Below the pieces are notes generated by a model, which ran no database searches, was not told the origin of the DNA, and was given only the letters and a program-made list of their open reading frames with translations. A stretch of 64,000 nucleotides of DNA, taken from positions 15,917,596-15,981,595 of the forward strand of contig OY743170.1 of assembly GCA_963555705.1 (NCBI GenBank), written 5' to 3'. How positions within the stretch are numbered: position 1 is the first letter of the stretch; each line of letters starts with the position of its first letter. The translations under genes were made by a program, and so were the position numbers. Positions 1 through 12,202 of this stretch are shown in pieces. Source of the stretch: Ligustrum vulgare (taxonomy: Eukaryota > Streptophyta > Magnoliopsida > Lamiales > Oleaceae).

Positions 1-3000
1 ACCAAAATATCCAATGCAGTGCTGGCAAAAGCTTGTGTTGAGACCGTAAGAATATAATCAAGGTTCCGGATGGAAATATCCTGCAGCAATTTTCCAACAT
101 CTTTCAGTGAAAGGAATCATGATTATTACTTTTTATGAGCTTCCAAAAGTGAAATTGCAGCCGATATAATTCCAGAGGGATGATAATGATGATCACTAAA
201 AGGGAAACATTATTTATCTTAGCAACAAGGACTCCTGCAATTATGACATAACCCAAAATATACATGGAATCGGCAAAGGCCCAAGAAATTTGTAGACTCA
301 ATTGATCAACAAGTTTCTGGAAAATGGTTTGTGCCCTGAGACAATAGGCATGCTACTAATCACTCAGGGTCTTCAACTCACCAATTGTCATGGTCTCCTA
401 TTTTAGCACAACGGATGGCAACATGCAGGCGTGCAATGAGAACATCGTGTGAGGGGGTCTCAGTGTCTCTATAAATTGTCAACCTTGCCACATAAATCAT
501 CATATACATGTGTAATGAGAACATCGTGCAGAGAGGGTGTGACTTATATGTATAAATTGTCAACTTTGCCACTTAAAATGCAGTATATATTTATCATATT
601 TTAATAGCTACTTGCTACAAGCTAATTAGAGAATAATTGTCAAAGCTTATAAGTTGAACTAATAAATAACTTCTTATTTTGGACAAGTTTGCATAACCTT
701 CCCTTTTTCCTTCCTTATTTGTAAAAAAATTACTTATTTTGACAATGAGAGAGAAGTCGTAGTCGGATGAAGTAAATTGTTTTGAATTAAAACTGTAAAA
801 TTTTACCTTAAGTAGCTACTGAGTTCCAACAGACAAAGGAAGCAAGATAACGAAGAAAAGGCCTAAAATATTACAACCCACATCCTAACCTAATATCAAA
901 AAATATTAAAATATTGCTAATAATTCAAATTTTAAAATAGTAAAATATATAATAAATATAACAATTTCAAAAATACTAAAACCATAAATAAGTTTAAATA
1001 ATAAAAAATAAAAAATTATTGCTTATCCACTGTCTATGATGAACACTTGGGAGTGAGACAGCAAGGGTTAGCTTAGGGAGGGGAAGTTTCTTTTCAGTAT
1101 TTTCCTTTTTCTTATGTTTTCTTTTATTTTTTTCGTATTCTTGGAAATAATATTACAAGTCCTTCAAATAATATCACATTTTTGACGGTCAAGTGGATCA
1201 AAATCATCCGTTGGGGACCTAGATGCTACAAATATGAAAGGTAGGGAACCAATCTACCAAGAAATGATTGGAACCAACTTACTCCAACTTCCCTGCAATT
1301 TCTCAGATTTTGAATTGAAGAACAAAATTACAAGAATAAGTGGAGCTAGATTTTCAATCATGTTCAACAAGAATCCAAAAACCAGACACTGAATTGATTC
1401 CAGAATTTTGCTCCATATTTTAGCAATATAAAGTGATGCAGCTAACAATATGAATAGGGTTTGATGTATACCTCACAATGTTTTCTGAGATCATCTGCTT
1501 CAAGTGAATCTGCAATTTCTAGCAGTTGTATAGCAATTCGTGGCTCTACCAAATGCTTTGCTGCCATTTTTTCACAGAAGCTTTTCAAACTTGGAGCTGT
1601 CCTGTTCACAGAAAAGTTTCGTGAAATTGGTAGTGCACAATTCCTAATTTCAACCTTTTCTACAGTAGAGGAGACTTCTTCAGATTCCAAATCACTGAAT
1701 GCAAAACCTTCATGCAGTTCATCTAATTCATCGTGAACTTTTAGCTTCTGAGCACTGCCAACTACACTAGGAAGAAAGTCAGGATGATAGAGAGAAGTAA
1801 CTATCAATAGATGTGTCTCTCCAACTGAAACCGAAGTTGCCTTCTTCACTCCGTGCAACCTAGTCAGAGCAGGTGGTTCATCTTTTTTTTTCTGTCCATC
1901 CCACATGTAAACATCACCAGTAACAGTAACAGCACCAGACCAGTACTTCCCAGCAGTTATGCTAACAATGTTCCCCCCACTCAGTGGATATAACTATATA
2001 AATAAAAATAATACCATGTTCAGTACGAAAATACCAATAAAGGAAACACTTCATAAAGTAAAATAAAAATAAAACCTGCCGACATCGAAGATCAGGATCG
2101 GAGGACATCCAGAAGAACAATGCACCATCATCTGTAAGAGCCATGCTATGTGTCATCCCAGCAGCTACAGCGACTACATTAAGGCGTTCCTTGCGATGGA
2201 ACTTCAGTGTAGTATTCCCAACTTTCTTAATATTTCTCGCAATGACTACACGTCTTGGAGTAACAAGCCGGTGGCCCCAAGTGAACACCTGCCAGGTGAC
2301 ACAGATCAACAATAATAACCATATGATAAGAATATTTGTCATCTTATTAAATATAACAAGAGAAGTAGTTAATCGTTTTTGACATACCTCTCCATCAGAT
2401 CCTAGAACAATAGTGTGATACTTAGCTGCAGCAACTCCAATTAGAACTTTGCCCTTCAGGTATTCAACCACTCTAGGGATGTAGTTTGACGCTGAGTTAG
2501 AGGTGCCATAACCAAGCTGACCCTCTTTATTGCAACCCCATGTATAAATCTCACCTGCCTCTGAAACTACAGCAGTGTGTTTGTTTGCTGCAGCAACAGA
2601 AACTATTCTTGACTTCAAGGAACTCACTCTGCGAGGTGTGGGCTGGGTGTCAACAGAAGTATAGCCAAGTTGGCCCTCTACAGCATATTATTAGAAAAGA
2701 GTCAAGACAGTTAAAATCATAAAGAAGGGATACAATATTAACTGCAGCAAGAAAGGTTGTCCTGTTCCACCAATTCCACGTTGCACTACATAACAACAAG
2801 GAAAAACCAACTAAAATTCAGCTACTTGTAGGACTACTCCATTTCCCATACAGACTGATTAACGAATAAGAATGTGAATACCTTTAGAACATGAACTGCA
2901 GAGACTAACATAACAAGACAATAAAACCAATGCAATCTTACCTCTATTAGAACCCCATGTAAAAATCTCCCCGCTCTCTGTTGCAACAACAGTGTGATGT

Positions 3001-5829
3001 TTAGCTGCAGCAACTGCCTTTACCCGCCGTGCACCTAAACCTGAAGTCACTTGACGTGGAGTAATGACTGCAGCTTGACCACTGCAAATTAGAAATCATT
3101 AAAAGAAATTGCACCAGGTAATGCAAAGAAAAAGAATTCAAGAATTCTCCATTTTCTGAAGTACATGTTTTTACTTTAACTGATGAAAATGTTGTCTATA
3201 ACTGGTCAAACTGACTTGGGTAACCCACTCCAAATTTTTAAAAAACTAGATCAACCTTCTCCTTAGATAACAGGAACCTTTTTTATTGGACATCAATTCT
3301 CCAGAATAAAGTTGATATAATGAGACAAACTTCAGAGATGGGCAAATTTTTCCTTTAACACTCCCCTCTAAAACCCACAGAAGAGAGCCAAAGGGGGTGT
3401 AGCTGACAAAATGAGACCTGATATATATAAACTTTTATCATGGAGGTCCATTGACACCAACACACTTGAAAGTGACTAGGTTCAATTATAGCATGATGAT
3501 GAGAGTCAAATCTTAAAAGACTTAAAAGAGAAAAAGGAAAGCAATCAGAATCATTAAGCCAAAGTCATTGCAAGTTCTCCTTAAATTTCAGGATTTTCTT
3601 CCGTAAACAAGGCTAAAGTATCTTTTTTTCCAGTAACTGGCTGAAAATGGCTGAAGTTACTCCTTTACCTGTGTATATCAAAGTCGGGATGCCCAAGACG
3701 GCCACCCCTTCCAAATCCCCAGGTGTAGACTTCTCCGCTTGCACTAACAGCCACACTGTGGAACTTTGAAGCAGAAACCAATTTAATGAATGATCCATGA
3801 AGTGAATCAACTTTACATGGTAATTTCTGAATGTGAGCATTCCCAGTTCCAAGTTGATAATTGACACCACTCCCCCAGCTGAAAACTTCAGTGGCAACTG
3901 AACAAACAGAATATGGTTTTAAAAGCTTCTCTCAACTACTTGACAGTTATCTAAGGAAACAGCAGCTAAACTCAACTACCTGAATGGTTACCCTTCCCAA
4001 CAGCCTGCATCACAGGCCCAGAGAGGAGATCAATCGGTGTTCTGGATTTCACGTCTTCCAGTGTGATAGAAGCACCAGACTGAAGGAGGACACAAGCAAC
4101 TGCAAGATGGCCAAAATGAAGAGCTCTGTGAAGACTGCTCCATCCTGATTCACCATCCTGAAAATGAACATCAAAGGATATTCAGAAAAAAATGAAACGT
4201 GCTAAGCATTAAGAAACCTGAACAAGATTTTGAAGCATCACAGATGGTTAAAGCCCTTGTCATCTCCCATCTAAAGAGACATCTTAAAACAGAAACATTT
4301 CATGCTATATAAAATGATTTCATCTGGAAATTATTCACAGTTTACAATAAAGATAACATTTGTTAACAAAATCATCCAGGAAAAGCAAGGAAAACACACG
4401 ATCAAAAAACTACTACTATTATGGGCTCGCATTACCTGAAAACATCATGAATAAATATAAATCTGTGGTCACAAGGCAGTAGTTGATGGCCATAACAATT
4501 ACTGGCAAAATTAGAAAGACAAACACAGATTCTTTTTTCGTGTTATTAGATTCTTCTCGCATAAAATTCTAACCAAAGATGAAAAGTAATAAGCACAATC
4601 ATACAAGAACATTGCCAACTAATCAAACTGAAATTCACAAAATTTTATATACCATTAGAAGATAGGAAGACAGAAATTATCAAATTAGCAATACATATTC
4701 TGTCCTCATGACAAAGTGTAATGAGGATAAAGCATTTTACGACAGGATTTTCCAATTGGACTATCCAGAGAAGTAGTTTGGACAGGAAGGAACCAATCAA
4801 CAAACTTCAATTAGTCATGCATTGTTCTGAGAGGCCCAACAACCACAAACAAATCATAGTGCAATTGAAATATGGCTTAAATTTACAATTTTCCGAAAAA
4901 AGTTTTATGTTATTTGATTGTTTAAGCCTCTGTTTGGCAAACTATTTAAAATCTTGTTTTTAAACAAAACAATTTCTCAAACCACTTTTCACCACACACA
5001 TTTTTAGTCTCCACTTTTCAACCACATATTTTAGATAAAAAAAAAAAAAACATATTTTTAATCACAAAACTTTTAGCAAACAAAGCCTAAATCAAAACAA
5101 TCAGTATTAATCTAAAGTGAGACCACAAAGAGATCAAAGCAGTTTGTCTCTTAAGCCTCTCTTCGACTCAATACTAGATAAAGCGTTTCCACTGTTAGGA
5201 AAACTTATAGAACGTTTCAAATACCAAGATTCATATTTACTAATACAACATTTTATTTGTTAGAGGATGTTATTTAATAAATGTCAAAAACATTTTCAAG
5301 TTGAACAATCAAGTGGGACTCTATTATTTATGCATTTAGAAACCTAGTAAGGTTATATTTCTTTCTGCTCTTTCCAATATTCATGCTTCTCCAAATTAAA
5401 TTACAAAATCATTGAATTTCGTGCCTATCATATAAGATAACAAAATAACATAACAGCAACATCTGAAAGACATGGGAAAATCCCACAATCCAAAAACTGG
5501 AAGCTTACAAACTTGGTATGACAGAAACTTGAAATGGTAAGCATGGAAAAGTAATAGTATACCCTCGCATTCGGGTCCGCACCAGCTGCAAGCAGCCTTC
5601 TAACAATAGGTATGTGATTTCTCCAGGTCGCAATATGGAGAAGTGTGAGACCAAATGAATTCCTTGCATTGATATTTCCCCCATTTTTCTTCAGCAATGC
5701 CAATGTTGAGTCTACATCAGACACAGACCCCTCTTGCACAGCAATCCACAGATCTTTACTGCTTGGCGCACATCTTCTAGGAGTGTGTGTGTTCTGCTTC
5801 TGATACAGAGGCAAAATTAACTCCTCCAT
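1..5829 (-). CDS. Ankyrin-RCC1-BTB protein (IBTK-like), 3' end beyond window
   Basis: Eight coding exons read in phase on the minus strand: 5829-5563, 4157-3980, 3897-3669, 3081-2942, 2677-2388, 2288-2076, 1993-1472 and 80-1 (cut by the window edge), about 639 codons. All introns are GT-AG. Residues about 20-150 are ankyrin repeats (TLLHIATWRNHIPIVRRLLAAGADPNA; GWSSLHRALHFGHLAVA). Residues about 150-480 are RCC1 blades with recurring VFSWG, VYTWG, IFTWG and IYTWG strands and HT-VV turns. The last part (IQLLEIADSLEADDLRKHCE) looks like the C-terminal helices of a BTB domain. This order matches the plant family resembling animal IBTK (Arabidopsis At3g03790 type, about 1,080 aa), so roughly 400 residues lie to the left. 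The start at 5829 is the first ATG before the ankyrin domain and follows a probable 5'UTR intron. No lesion is seen. The molecular role of the plant protein is not settled; a BTB-linked ubiquitin-ligase adaptor role is only an inference. Confidence 0.93.
435..576. repeat. Short tandem duplication in last intron of RCC1 gene
   Basis: Two diverged copies of a block containing AATGAGAACATCGTG and TATAAATTGTCAA start at about 435 and 513 (period about 78 bp), inside the 81-1471 intron. The rest of that intron is AT-rich and shows nothing recognisable. Confidence 0.6.
4923..5093. mobile_element. MITE-like element in RCC1 intron
   Basis: Imperfect terminal inverted repeats, AAGCCTCTGTTTGGCAAA at the left and the complement of TTTAGGCTTTGTTTGCTAAA at the right, enclose about 170 bp of AT-rich DNA inside the 4158-5562 intron. 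It resembles hAT-type MITEs found elsewhere in the window (40683-41232). No clear target duplication was found. Confidence 0.55.
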
Positions 5830-7090
5830 CCAACTATGTAACCGAATGTTTAGTTTCTGAACTAATAATTAATATCTCCCACTACTACACGTCTACACCT
5901 CAATGCTAACTAGAATACGTAATCATAAATAGTTTGAAGAGAACTAATTTTCAGGTGATGCTGAGAAATCCATGTTGATATGTGGACTATCTACAAGAGT
6001 TATAAAGCAGATTACTAGCCAATCCAGACGGCACCTTCATCATCCATTTTCACCTCAAATAACAGAACAAGTAGCCATTATTCAAGCCTACACCATGAGC
6101 TCAGAAAGACTTTGAAGAAAAAGCGAACAGAGATTTCTGCATTATTGAGCCTTCAGTTAGAACATGAAGTTATAATTTTATAAAAAAACATTTGAAGTAC
6201 CAAAATTTTATCATAAATTCTCCCGAAACATGACTGAAATATGGAAGTCCATACACAGATAGAATATTTTTCCATTTTCTAAATTCCTACAACAAAAGAG
6301 TAGTACAGATTCAAAATACAAATCAAACAATGAATTGATGCGACTAAGATCAGCAAGTTGACAGAAGCAAGGAGGCCCTATCAAAGTACATTAAGATTCA
6401 AAATGTAGAATCTACCAAATTGGACCGATTTTCAATTAACTTTGAAATTTATAAATCAAAAAAGAATACGTTCTCAGATCTCCTGTTCAATTGGATATCA
6501 TTTGGATTAAGAAATCATAGTCGTGAATGAAAAAATCGTAAAGCACAATTTTGCATTCTCGACATCTAAAATGAAGAAAGTACACAAAAGGATCGAGTCT
6601 CTGAGCATCAAAAGTTCATAACCGATGTTCATATCCGTGCAAAAAAACGAAAAGAATAAATCCCAAATCGTCATAATAAACTCAAGTGTGAATTGTGCAA
6701 TCAAGAATACCATTTAAATTAGATTCCTAAAAATCATTGAAACTGACACCAACACGAAACCTACCCCAACTAAAATGGTATCTTAAAAAGCACACAAACA
6801 CAAGAAATCCTACAAAATAACCCAAAAAGAAATAATAGTAATAAAAAATAAAATAAAAAATTGATACATAAGAAAGAACCCATAACTGAATTAAAATAAA
6901 AATCACCTTGGATTTCTGGAGCAAATTCAACCACTTGAGACGACAAATCAATGCATGACCCAAGAATGTAAATTGAGGAGGAAAAAAAACTTGCAAATTT
7001 TAGCAATCAGCTCCCCCACTCTTTCCATCTAAATGTTAAAAATGGCCTTTATCTGAGTGTATGTATAGGTAATATCAGTTACTATATAAT
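5830..7090 (-). promoter_or_regulatory. Probable promoter, 5'UTR and 5'UTR intron of the RCC1 gene
   Basis: On the minus strand a TATATAG box lies near 7083. A leader follows to a good donor (CCAAG|GTGATT) at 6907/6906. A matching acceptor (TTCAG|AAAC) at 5857/5856 lies just upstream of the ATG at 5829. This suggests a leader of about 150 nt and a 1,050-bp 5'UTR intron, which would explain the otherwise ORF-poor stretch. The splice sites are seen in the sequence; their use is inferred. Confidence 0.5.
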
Positions 7091-7399
7091 TTTAGAGAGA
7101 GAAAAATTATGATAGAGAATATACCCAAGAAGAAACGCATTGTGAATTTGCAACACCGTCAAGCGGAGCAAGTCGAGGAAATTGGAAAATTTGAAGGACG
7201 AAAATGCCCTTTGATTTTCTCGGGATTGACCAACGAAAGAGGTGGGTCTGAGGGTCAAATTGTCTGCGGCCACGGTTTCTCCGTTCTGCCTAGTGGACAC
7301 GTGGAGTGTCTGAACTGTTGACACGTGGAGATAAGATGAATATTAAAATTGTTTTTTATTTTTTTTTTTTTGGGGGCTTTTTGTATTTCATTTCAGTAA

Positions 7400-7634
7400 A
7401 GGTGTGTTTGATAGAAAATGGAAAAGGAAATGAAAAATATTTTCCTTTTCCATTTAAATTTTCCTACCTCGATTCATAAGAAAATATTTTCTTGGAAATT
7501 GGAAAAAATAAGCTTTAATTGATTGTACCTAGCAAAAATTTTTCATGGCAAAATTTTCAATTAAACACTAAAGCTAGAAATTGTTTTCCTTATTTGACAT
7601 TTTTTATGTAAAATTTGCCCAATCAAACACACCC
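7400..7634. mobile_element. Tourist-like MITE (PIF/Harbinger type)
   Basis: Terminal inverted repeats AGGTGTGTTTGAT and GGGTGTGTTTGAT (12 of 13 match) lie immediately inside 3-bp TAA duplications at 7397-7399 and 7635-7637. The 235-bp length, the TAA target and the absence of coding capacity fit Tourist MITEs. Confidence 0.75.
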
Positions 7635-7637
7635 TAA

Positions 7638-8046
7638 GTATTTCTAATAGTTTGTGGAATTTTAAAATTGATTTTTTCTGCTGAATTTTCGAATTTGAGG
7701 AAGGTATATTTTCGAGGAATCTAAAATATGCTCTCCTTCTGTGATGGATTGAGTATCAAAGTTGGGGAAATTTTTATTAGAAAAATGAATTCAATCCATT
7801 CAAGCAGTTTTATAAAATTTGTTTATAAATAAACACGCGCCAAAATTTCATTTGGTTATTTTTTGAAAAATCACTCATTTGGATTTGTCAAATATTCTTG
7901 TTCACCATTTTTTGCTTTTAAACTTTTAAAAAAATGAATCAAAAGAAATATTTTAACGTTGCTATTTATTTACAATATTTATAAACAACTGTTTATAAAT
8001 GGTTTGTCAAATAGAGATTTTATAGAATCCTTATTTGGACAAGTCT
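7638..8046. other. AT-rich intergenic stretch
   Basis: No ORF or recognisable element was found between the MITE and the Copia element. The last bases (AGTCT, 8042-8046) form the left half of the Copia target-site duplication. Confidence 0.5.
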
Positions 8047-8140
8047 TGTTAGATTTCAAGAATTGTTTGAATGAAGAATAGGAATTTATAATACTCGAGA
8101 ACTAATTTATGAAAAGAAATAAATTATTCTAGGAATGAAA
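8047..8140 (-). repeat. Copia 3' LTR, part distal to the coding region
   Basis: TGTTAGATTTCAAGAATTG and the bases that follow match the 5' LTR at 19878 onward, apart from a 40-bp gap. The match stops at the Helitron insertion point after 8140. Confidence 0.85.
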
Positions 8141-8305
8141 TCTTTATCTTTATATATATTATAACAAAATAGTTAACTTCATTTTCCAGCCTAAGTTGGT
8201 GTATTTTTTTTATTTTTTTTTGTCAACTAATATGTTGGCACAATATATCATTAATTGGACAATTGCATTGGTACCTTTCCCACGTCATGCGGGTCCTGCA
8301 AGATT

Positions 8306-9290
8306 ATGGACCATAATTATGCCAACAAGATTATGAATTTTTCCATAACTTTATGAATTTTTCCATAAATGAGATTTGATAAGAATATGAACCATAATAA
8401 TGCCAGCAAGATTATGAATTTTTCCATAAATATAAATTTTTGTCATTCAAATTATATCATTTCATATGTTTCATCAGTTTTGTAATTATTTATACTTATA
8501 CCAAAGCATTTCCAAATCGATTTTTTTCAATTTTTCTATAACTTTATGTCATTTTTTTTTTTTTAGTTTCTTTGTGGCTTTTGAACTCCAGTGTGATTTT
8601 TTTACATACTTTACTTATTGTTAAATGAGATTTGATAAAAATATGGACCATAATTATGCCAGCAAGATTACAAATTTTTTCATAACTTTATGAATTTTTC
8701 CATAAATGAGATTTGATAAGAATATTAACCATAATAATGCCAGCAAGGTTATAAATTTTTCCATAAATATGAATTTTTGTCATTCAAATTGTATCATTTC
8801 ATATGTTTCATCTGTTTCGTAATTGTTTATACTTATACAAAACCATTCTCAAATCGAATTTTTTCAATTTTTCCATAACTTTATTTTATTTTATTTTTTA
8901 AATTTCTTTTTGGCTTTTAAACTCCAGTATGATTTCTTTACATACTTTACTTATTGTTAAATGAGATTTAATAAGAATATGTACCATAATTATGCCAACA
9001 AGATTATGAATTTTTCCATGACTTTATGAATTTTTCCATAAATATAAATTTTTGTCATTCAAATTGTATCATTTCATATGTTTCATTTGTTTTGTAATTG
9101 TTTATACTTATATCAAAGCATTCACAAATCAATTTTTTTCATTTTTTCCATAACTTTATGTTATTTTTATTTTTATTTTTTAATTTCTTTGTGGCTTTTG
9201 AACTCCAGTATGATTTTTTTTACATATTTTACTTATTGTTAAATGATATTTGATAATAATATGGACCATAATTATGCCAGCAAGATTATG
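8306..9290. repeat. About 300-330 bp tandem repeat inside outer Helitron
   Basis: Units start at about 8306, 8641 and 8977, with a fourth partial start near 9259. Each carries GGACCATAATTATGCC, repeats of TATGAATTTTTCCATAA, then GGCTTTTGAACTCCAG. Nothing coding was found. Confidence 0.8.
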
Positions 9291-9687
9291 AATATATGTT
9301 TTTCAATTTTTGCATTACTGTTTGTTCTTTTTGTTATTATTATTATTGAGCAGCTGTTTGTTTCTTTATGTAGAGATTACTCAAGATTATTGTGTTCTCT
9401 TCATTTTTTATGAATAATGGTTGTTCGGTTCTATCTAAATTAATTAACGAAGGTTTGATAAAAACAAAACACAATTTTGCTAATTAAATTTCGGAATTAA
9501 GCTTCACACTATTGTGATTCACACTGATTAGTCTTTAATTTTCATTACTGTGTTCTATAGTAGTTTATTTCTTTAAGGGAATTTATTTTCTTCCTACTTA
9601 TAATAAATTTTAGTATTGTTTTTTAAATGTGTTAATTTTTAATTGTGTTCTTAGGGTAGTCGGATTCAAGCAGAAGTTAAGAAATCG

Positions 9688-10179
9688 TTGATAAGAGTTT
9701 TTTCGCCTAAGTTGCTTGAGGGACGACTGTACGTAATGCGTCACTTCTCAATGATTCATAATAACGCAAAGTACAAGACATTTAAATATGTGTATCGACT
9801 AAACTTCATGTCAATAACACAAGTGACAGAGGTTGAAGTCTTGACTTTTCCAAGCAACAAGTATGTTCTTCGTCCATTTACTGAGATTTTGGTATCACAA
9901 GAGATAGATGAGACTAAGTTGTTTGGTAAGTTAATTTTTGAAACATTTAATATGACTGTTTTGTATGCAATGACCATAAACAAAAGTCAAAGTCAATCAT
10001 TGTCTCATGTTGGACTATACTTGAAGAAACCAGTAGTTTGTCATTGACAGCTATTCGTTACAGTTTCAAGGGTCACAAATCGTAATGGTTTGAAAATCAT
10101 AATTTGTGATGAAGATGGTGTAGAAACAAAATCATCTGCAAATGTTGTTTTTAAAGAAGTGTTTCATAATTTACATTGA
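9688..10179 (+). pseudogene. Fused RPA1-like OB fragment and Helitron helicase C-terminus
   Basis: An ORF from 9688 reads an OB-fold segment like the Helitron RPA1 protein (KYVYRLNFMS, VLRPFTEIL). It jumps straight into the end of a Pif1-type Helitron helicase (YAMTINKSQSQSLSHVGLY), stops at a TGA at 10045-10047 where the family has glycine (GQLFV), and continues in frame (SRVTNRNGLKIIICDEDG) to a stop at 10177-10179. An internal deletion has therefore joined the two Helitron genes. It cannot encode a working helicase because motifs I to IV are absent. Confidence 0.82.
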
Positions 10180-10226
10180 ATTTTGCTATTGAATACCTTT
10201 CAGTTTCTTCATATTCTTTCCCATAA

Positions 10227-11556
10227 CTAGTATTCGCACCCGTGCGTTGCACGGGAAAAAATTATAACAATTAATTAATGAATAAGTAATTAAATATATT
10301 TAATAATTAATGAAAATGTGGGAAATATATAACGAAAATAATTAAATTTAAATATTATGGGAAAGAATATGAAGAAACAAAAAGGTATTCAATAGCAAAA
10401 TTCAATGTAAATTACAAAACACTTCTTTAAAAAAAATATATGCATTTTTAATAAATTAATTTATTTCTTCTTATTTCACAATGATTTTTATTGATTGTGT
10501 TAGTGTTGCTCAACGTTACAAATAATCATTTTTTTTAGTAATGTCAAAATATAATAATGATAAGAAGAAATAAAAGTAAGAAACAATTTCTATATATTTT
10601 ACACACAGAAATAGTTTTTTTTTTTTCTATTCATGAATGTTACATAATATGTTCTTTAAATCAATATAAAAAATTTGGTGATCCAACTATATGATGCTTA
10701 TTTTCATCTTTTCATTTTCATATCAAAAATTAGAGATATTTTATAAAGTTGAATGAGCAGAAATATTATCCTGGATGATATTATTTTATTTGGACTGAAG
10801 ACGTCGTCTTTTCATTCGATTATTTGTATGGCACTACATATTTTCGAAATTATGTGGTTAAAAGCATAGTTTAAATAATAAAATTAAACTTATAGAAATA
10901 GTTATATGGGTAGGTGGAAAGTCCAATTATTCATCTTATTTGGACGTTAAATGATCCATAAAAAAAATCATACAGTAAACATTAATCTCGAGATAAAAAA
11001 ATGTATAAATAAATAATAAAAAATGGATATTAAATAATACAAAGCTTTAATAACATAAAAGATGCCCATAGCCAAAAAGAAAAACCCCCCATTTTAATGA
11101 AAATAACAATGTTTTTTTTATTACCTACATTAGTTTATATAAAAAATATATATATATAATTTTTTAGCCATATAGAAATTTTTAGTTAGAAATATTCTCA
11201 ACACTCCTTAGACGTTAACTGCTCCATAATATAACATACAATAAATATTAATGTGCATGGACCATTTGAATTATACAAATGATTACACGTTTTACGATCA
11301 AAAAAATTTTATACGATCAAAAAAAATTTACGATAAAAAAAAATGATTAAACATTTTGTCGGTATCAATGCACTGATCCAGTTGCAGTTGGTATTAATGA
11401 TAATTTATTAATTAATGACTTGCACCAAACAACGAAAAGCCATATTTTGACCATTTTTTTAACAATAAAAAAATAAAAAATATGACAGCAGTTTTGGGGG
11501 AAAAATAGGGCCAACTATCATGTTATTATATATATTAAGATAAGATAAGATTAAGA
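10227..11556 (-). mobile_element. Inner Helitron nested in the outer Helitron
   Basis: On the minus strand the 5' end TCTTAATCTTATCTTATC begins at 11556 after a host A. The 3' end has the hairpin CCCGTGCAACGCACGGG followed by GTGCGAATACTAG ending at 10227, then a host T. Between 10350 and 10440 it carries an inverted copy of the outer element's 3'UTR (10150-10226), so both derive from the same family. Removing it rejoins the outer element's 3'UTR at 10226/11557. It is a 1.33-kb non-autonomous copy with no ORF. Confidence 0.82.
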
Positions 11557-11687
11557 TTTATAAATTTAACTGTTTTTTTTATATATTTCTCACATTTTCA
11601 TTAATGATTGAATATATTAAATTATTTATTTATTAATTAATTATTAATTACAATTTTTTCCGTGCAACGCACGGGTGCGAATATTAG

Positions 11688-11748
11688 TTTGGTAATATAA
11701 TTGCAAAGCAAGTAAATATCTTTTGTATCTTCATTTGAAATTTTAACA
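11688..11748 (-). repeat. Copia 3' LTR, part proximal to the coding region
   Basis: GGTAATATAATTGCAAAGC to TTTTAACA matches the 5' LTR up to 20072. The polypurine tract CTTGAGGGGGAA (minus strand, 11749-11760) adjoins it. Joining 8140 to 11688 restores the LTR sequence. Confidence 0.87.
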
Positions 11749-11759
11749 TTCCCCCTCAA

Positions 11760-12052
11760 GTTGGAGTATGATGATTTGTAATGCCCAACTTACGAGTGAG
11801 ATGTTGAAAAAGATCCTTCCCGAGAGCCTTGGTGAAAATATCAGCCAATTGAAGCTTGGTGGAAACGTGAGTAGGTAGGATAGTTCGAATAAAAATTTCT
11901 CACTGACGAAATTACAATCAATTTCAATGTGTTTAGTGAGTTATTGGAAGACTAGGTTGCGAGTAATATGAAGGGCAGCCTCATTATCACAATAAAGTGA
12001 GATATACTGTGGGTGTAAGACTACCATGTCACAGACCCGGCCTTGAGTATAA
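11760..12052 (-). pseudogene. Copia RNase H, C-terminal part
   Basis: On the minus strand LHPQYISLYCDNEAALHI at about 12030-11960 is the Copia RNase H motif. It is followed in shifted frames by TKHIEIDCNFV and ADIFTKALG. Its N-terminal half lies at 16866-17050, separated by the hAT and MULE-like insertions. Confidence 0.85.
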
Positions 12053-12202
12053 TCAATATAAGGGAAAAATACATATATAAGATGTTTACTATACACCATT
12101 TCAATTTTAAGATATGACTTAAAAGTTTTCAAAAATCAGGTTGTAGATAATATTATTTAACTAAATTAAATGATTAGATTTTTTTATTAATTAGATAAAT
12201 TC

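Larger units (their letters stand above)
8141..11687 (+). mobile_element. Outer Helitron inserted in the Copia 3' LTR
   Basis: The 5' end TCTTTATCTTTATATATA follows a host A at 8140. The 3' end has the hairpin CCGTGCAACGCACGG at 11660-11674 followed by GTGCGAATATTAG, then a host T at 11688. TC at the 5' end, a terminal hairpin, insertion between A and T and no target duplication are Helitron hallmarks. The last four bases are TTAG instead of CTRR, a point variant. It carries tandem repeats (8306-9290), a broken helicase relic (9688-10179) and a second Helitron in its 3' part. Confidence 0.85.

Noticed and set aside
1461..1736. Plus-strand ORF opposite the RCC1 exon
   Set aside because: It is the antisense shadow of a clearly coding minus-strand exon and shows no domain.
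3613..3897. Minus-strand ORF starting MPLKFSAGG
   Set aside because: It is out of frame with the RCC1 exon over the same bases; the true frame reads VFSWGSGVNYQLGTGN and splices correctly on both sides.
7109..7321. Plus-strand 70-aa ORF just upstream of the RCC1 gene
   Set aside because: It has no recognisable motif, lies in the presumed promoter and shows no splice or coding signal.
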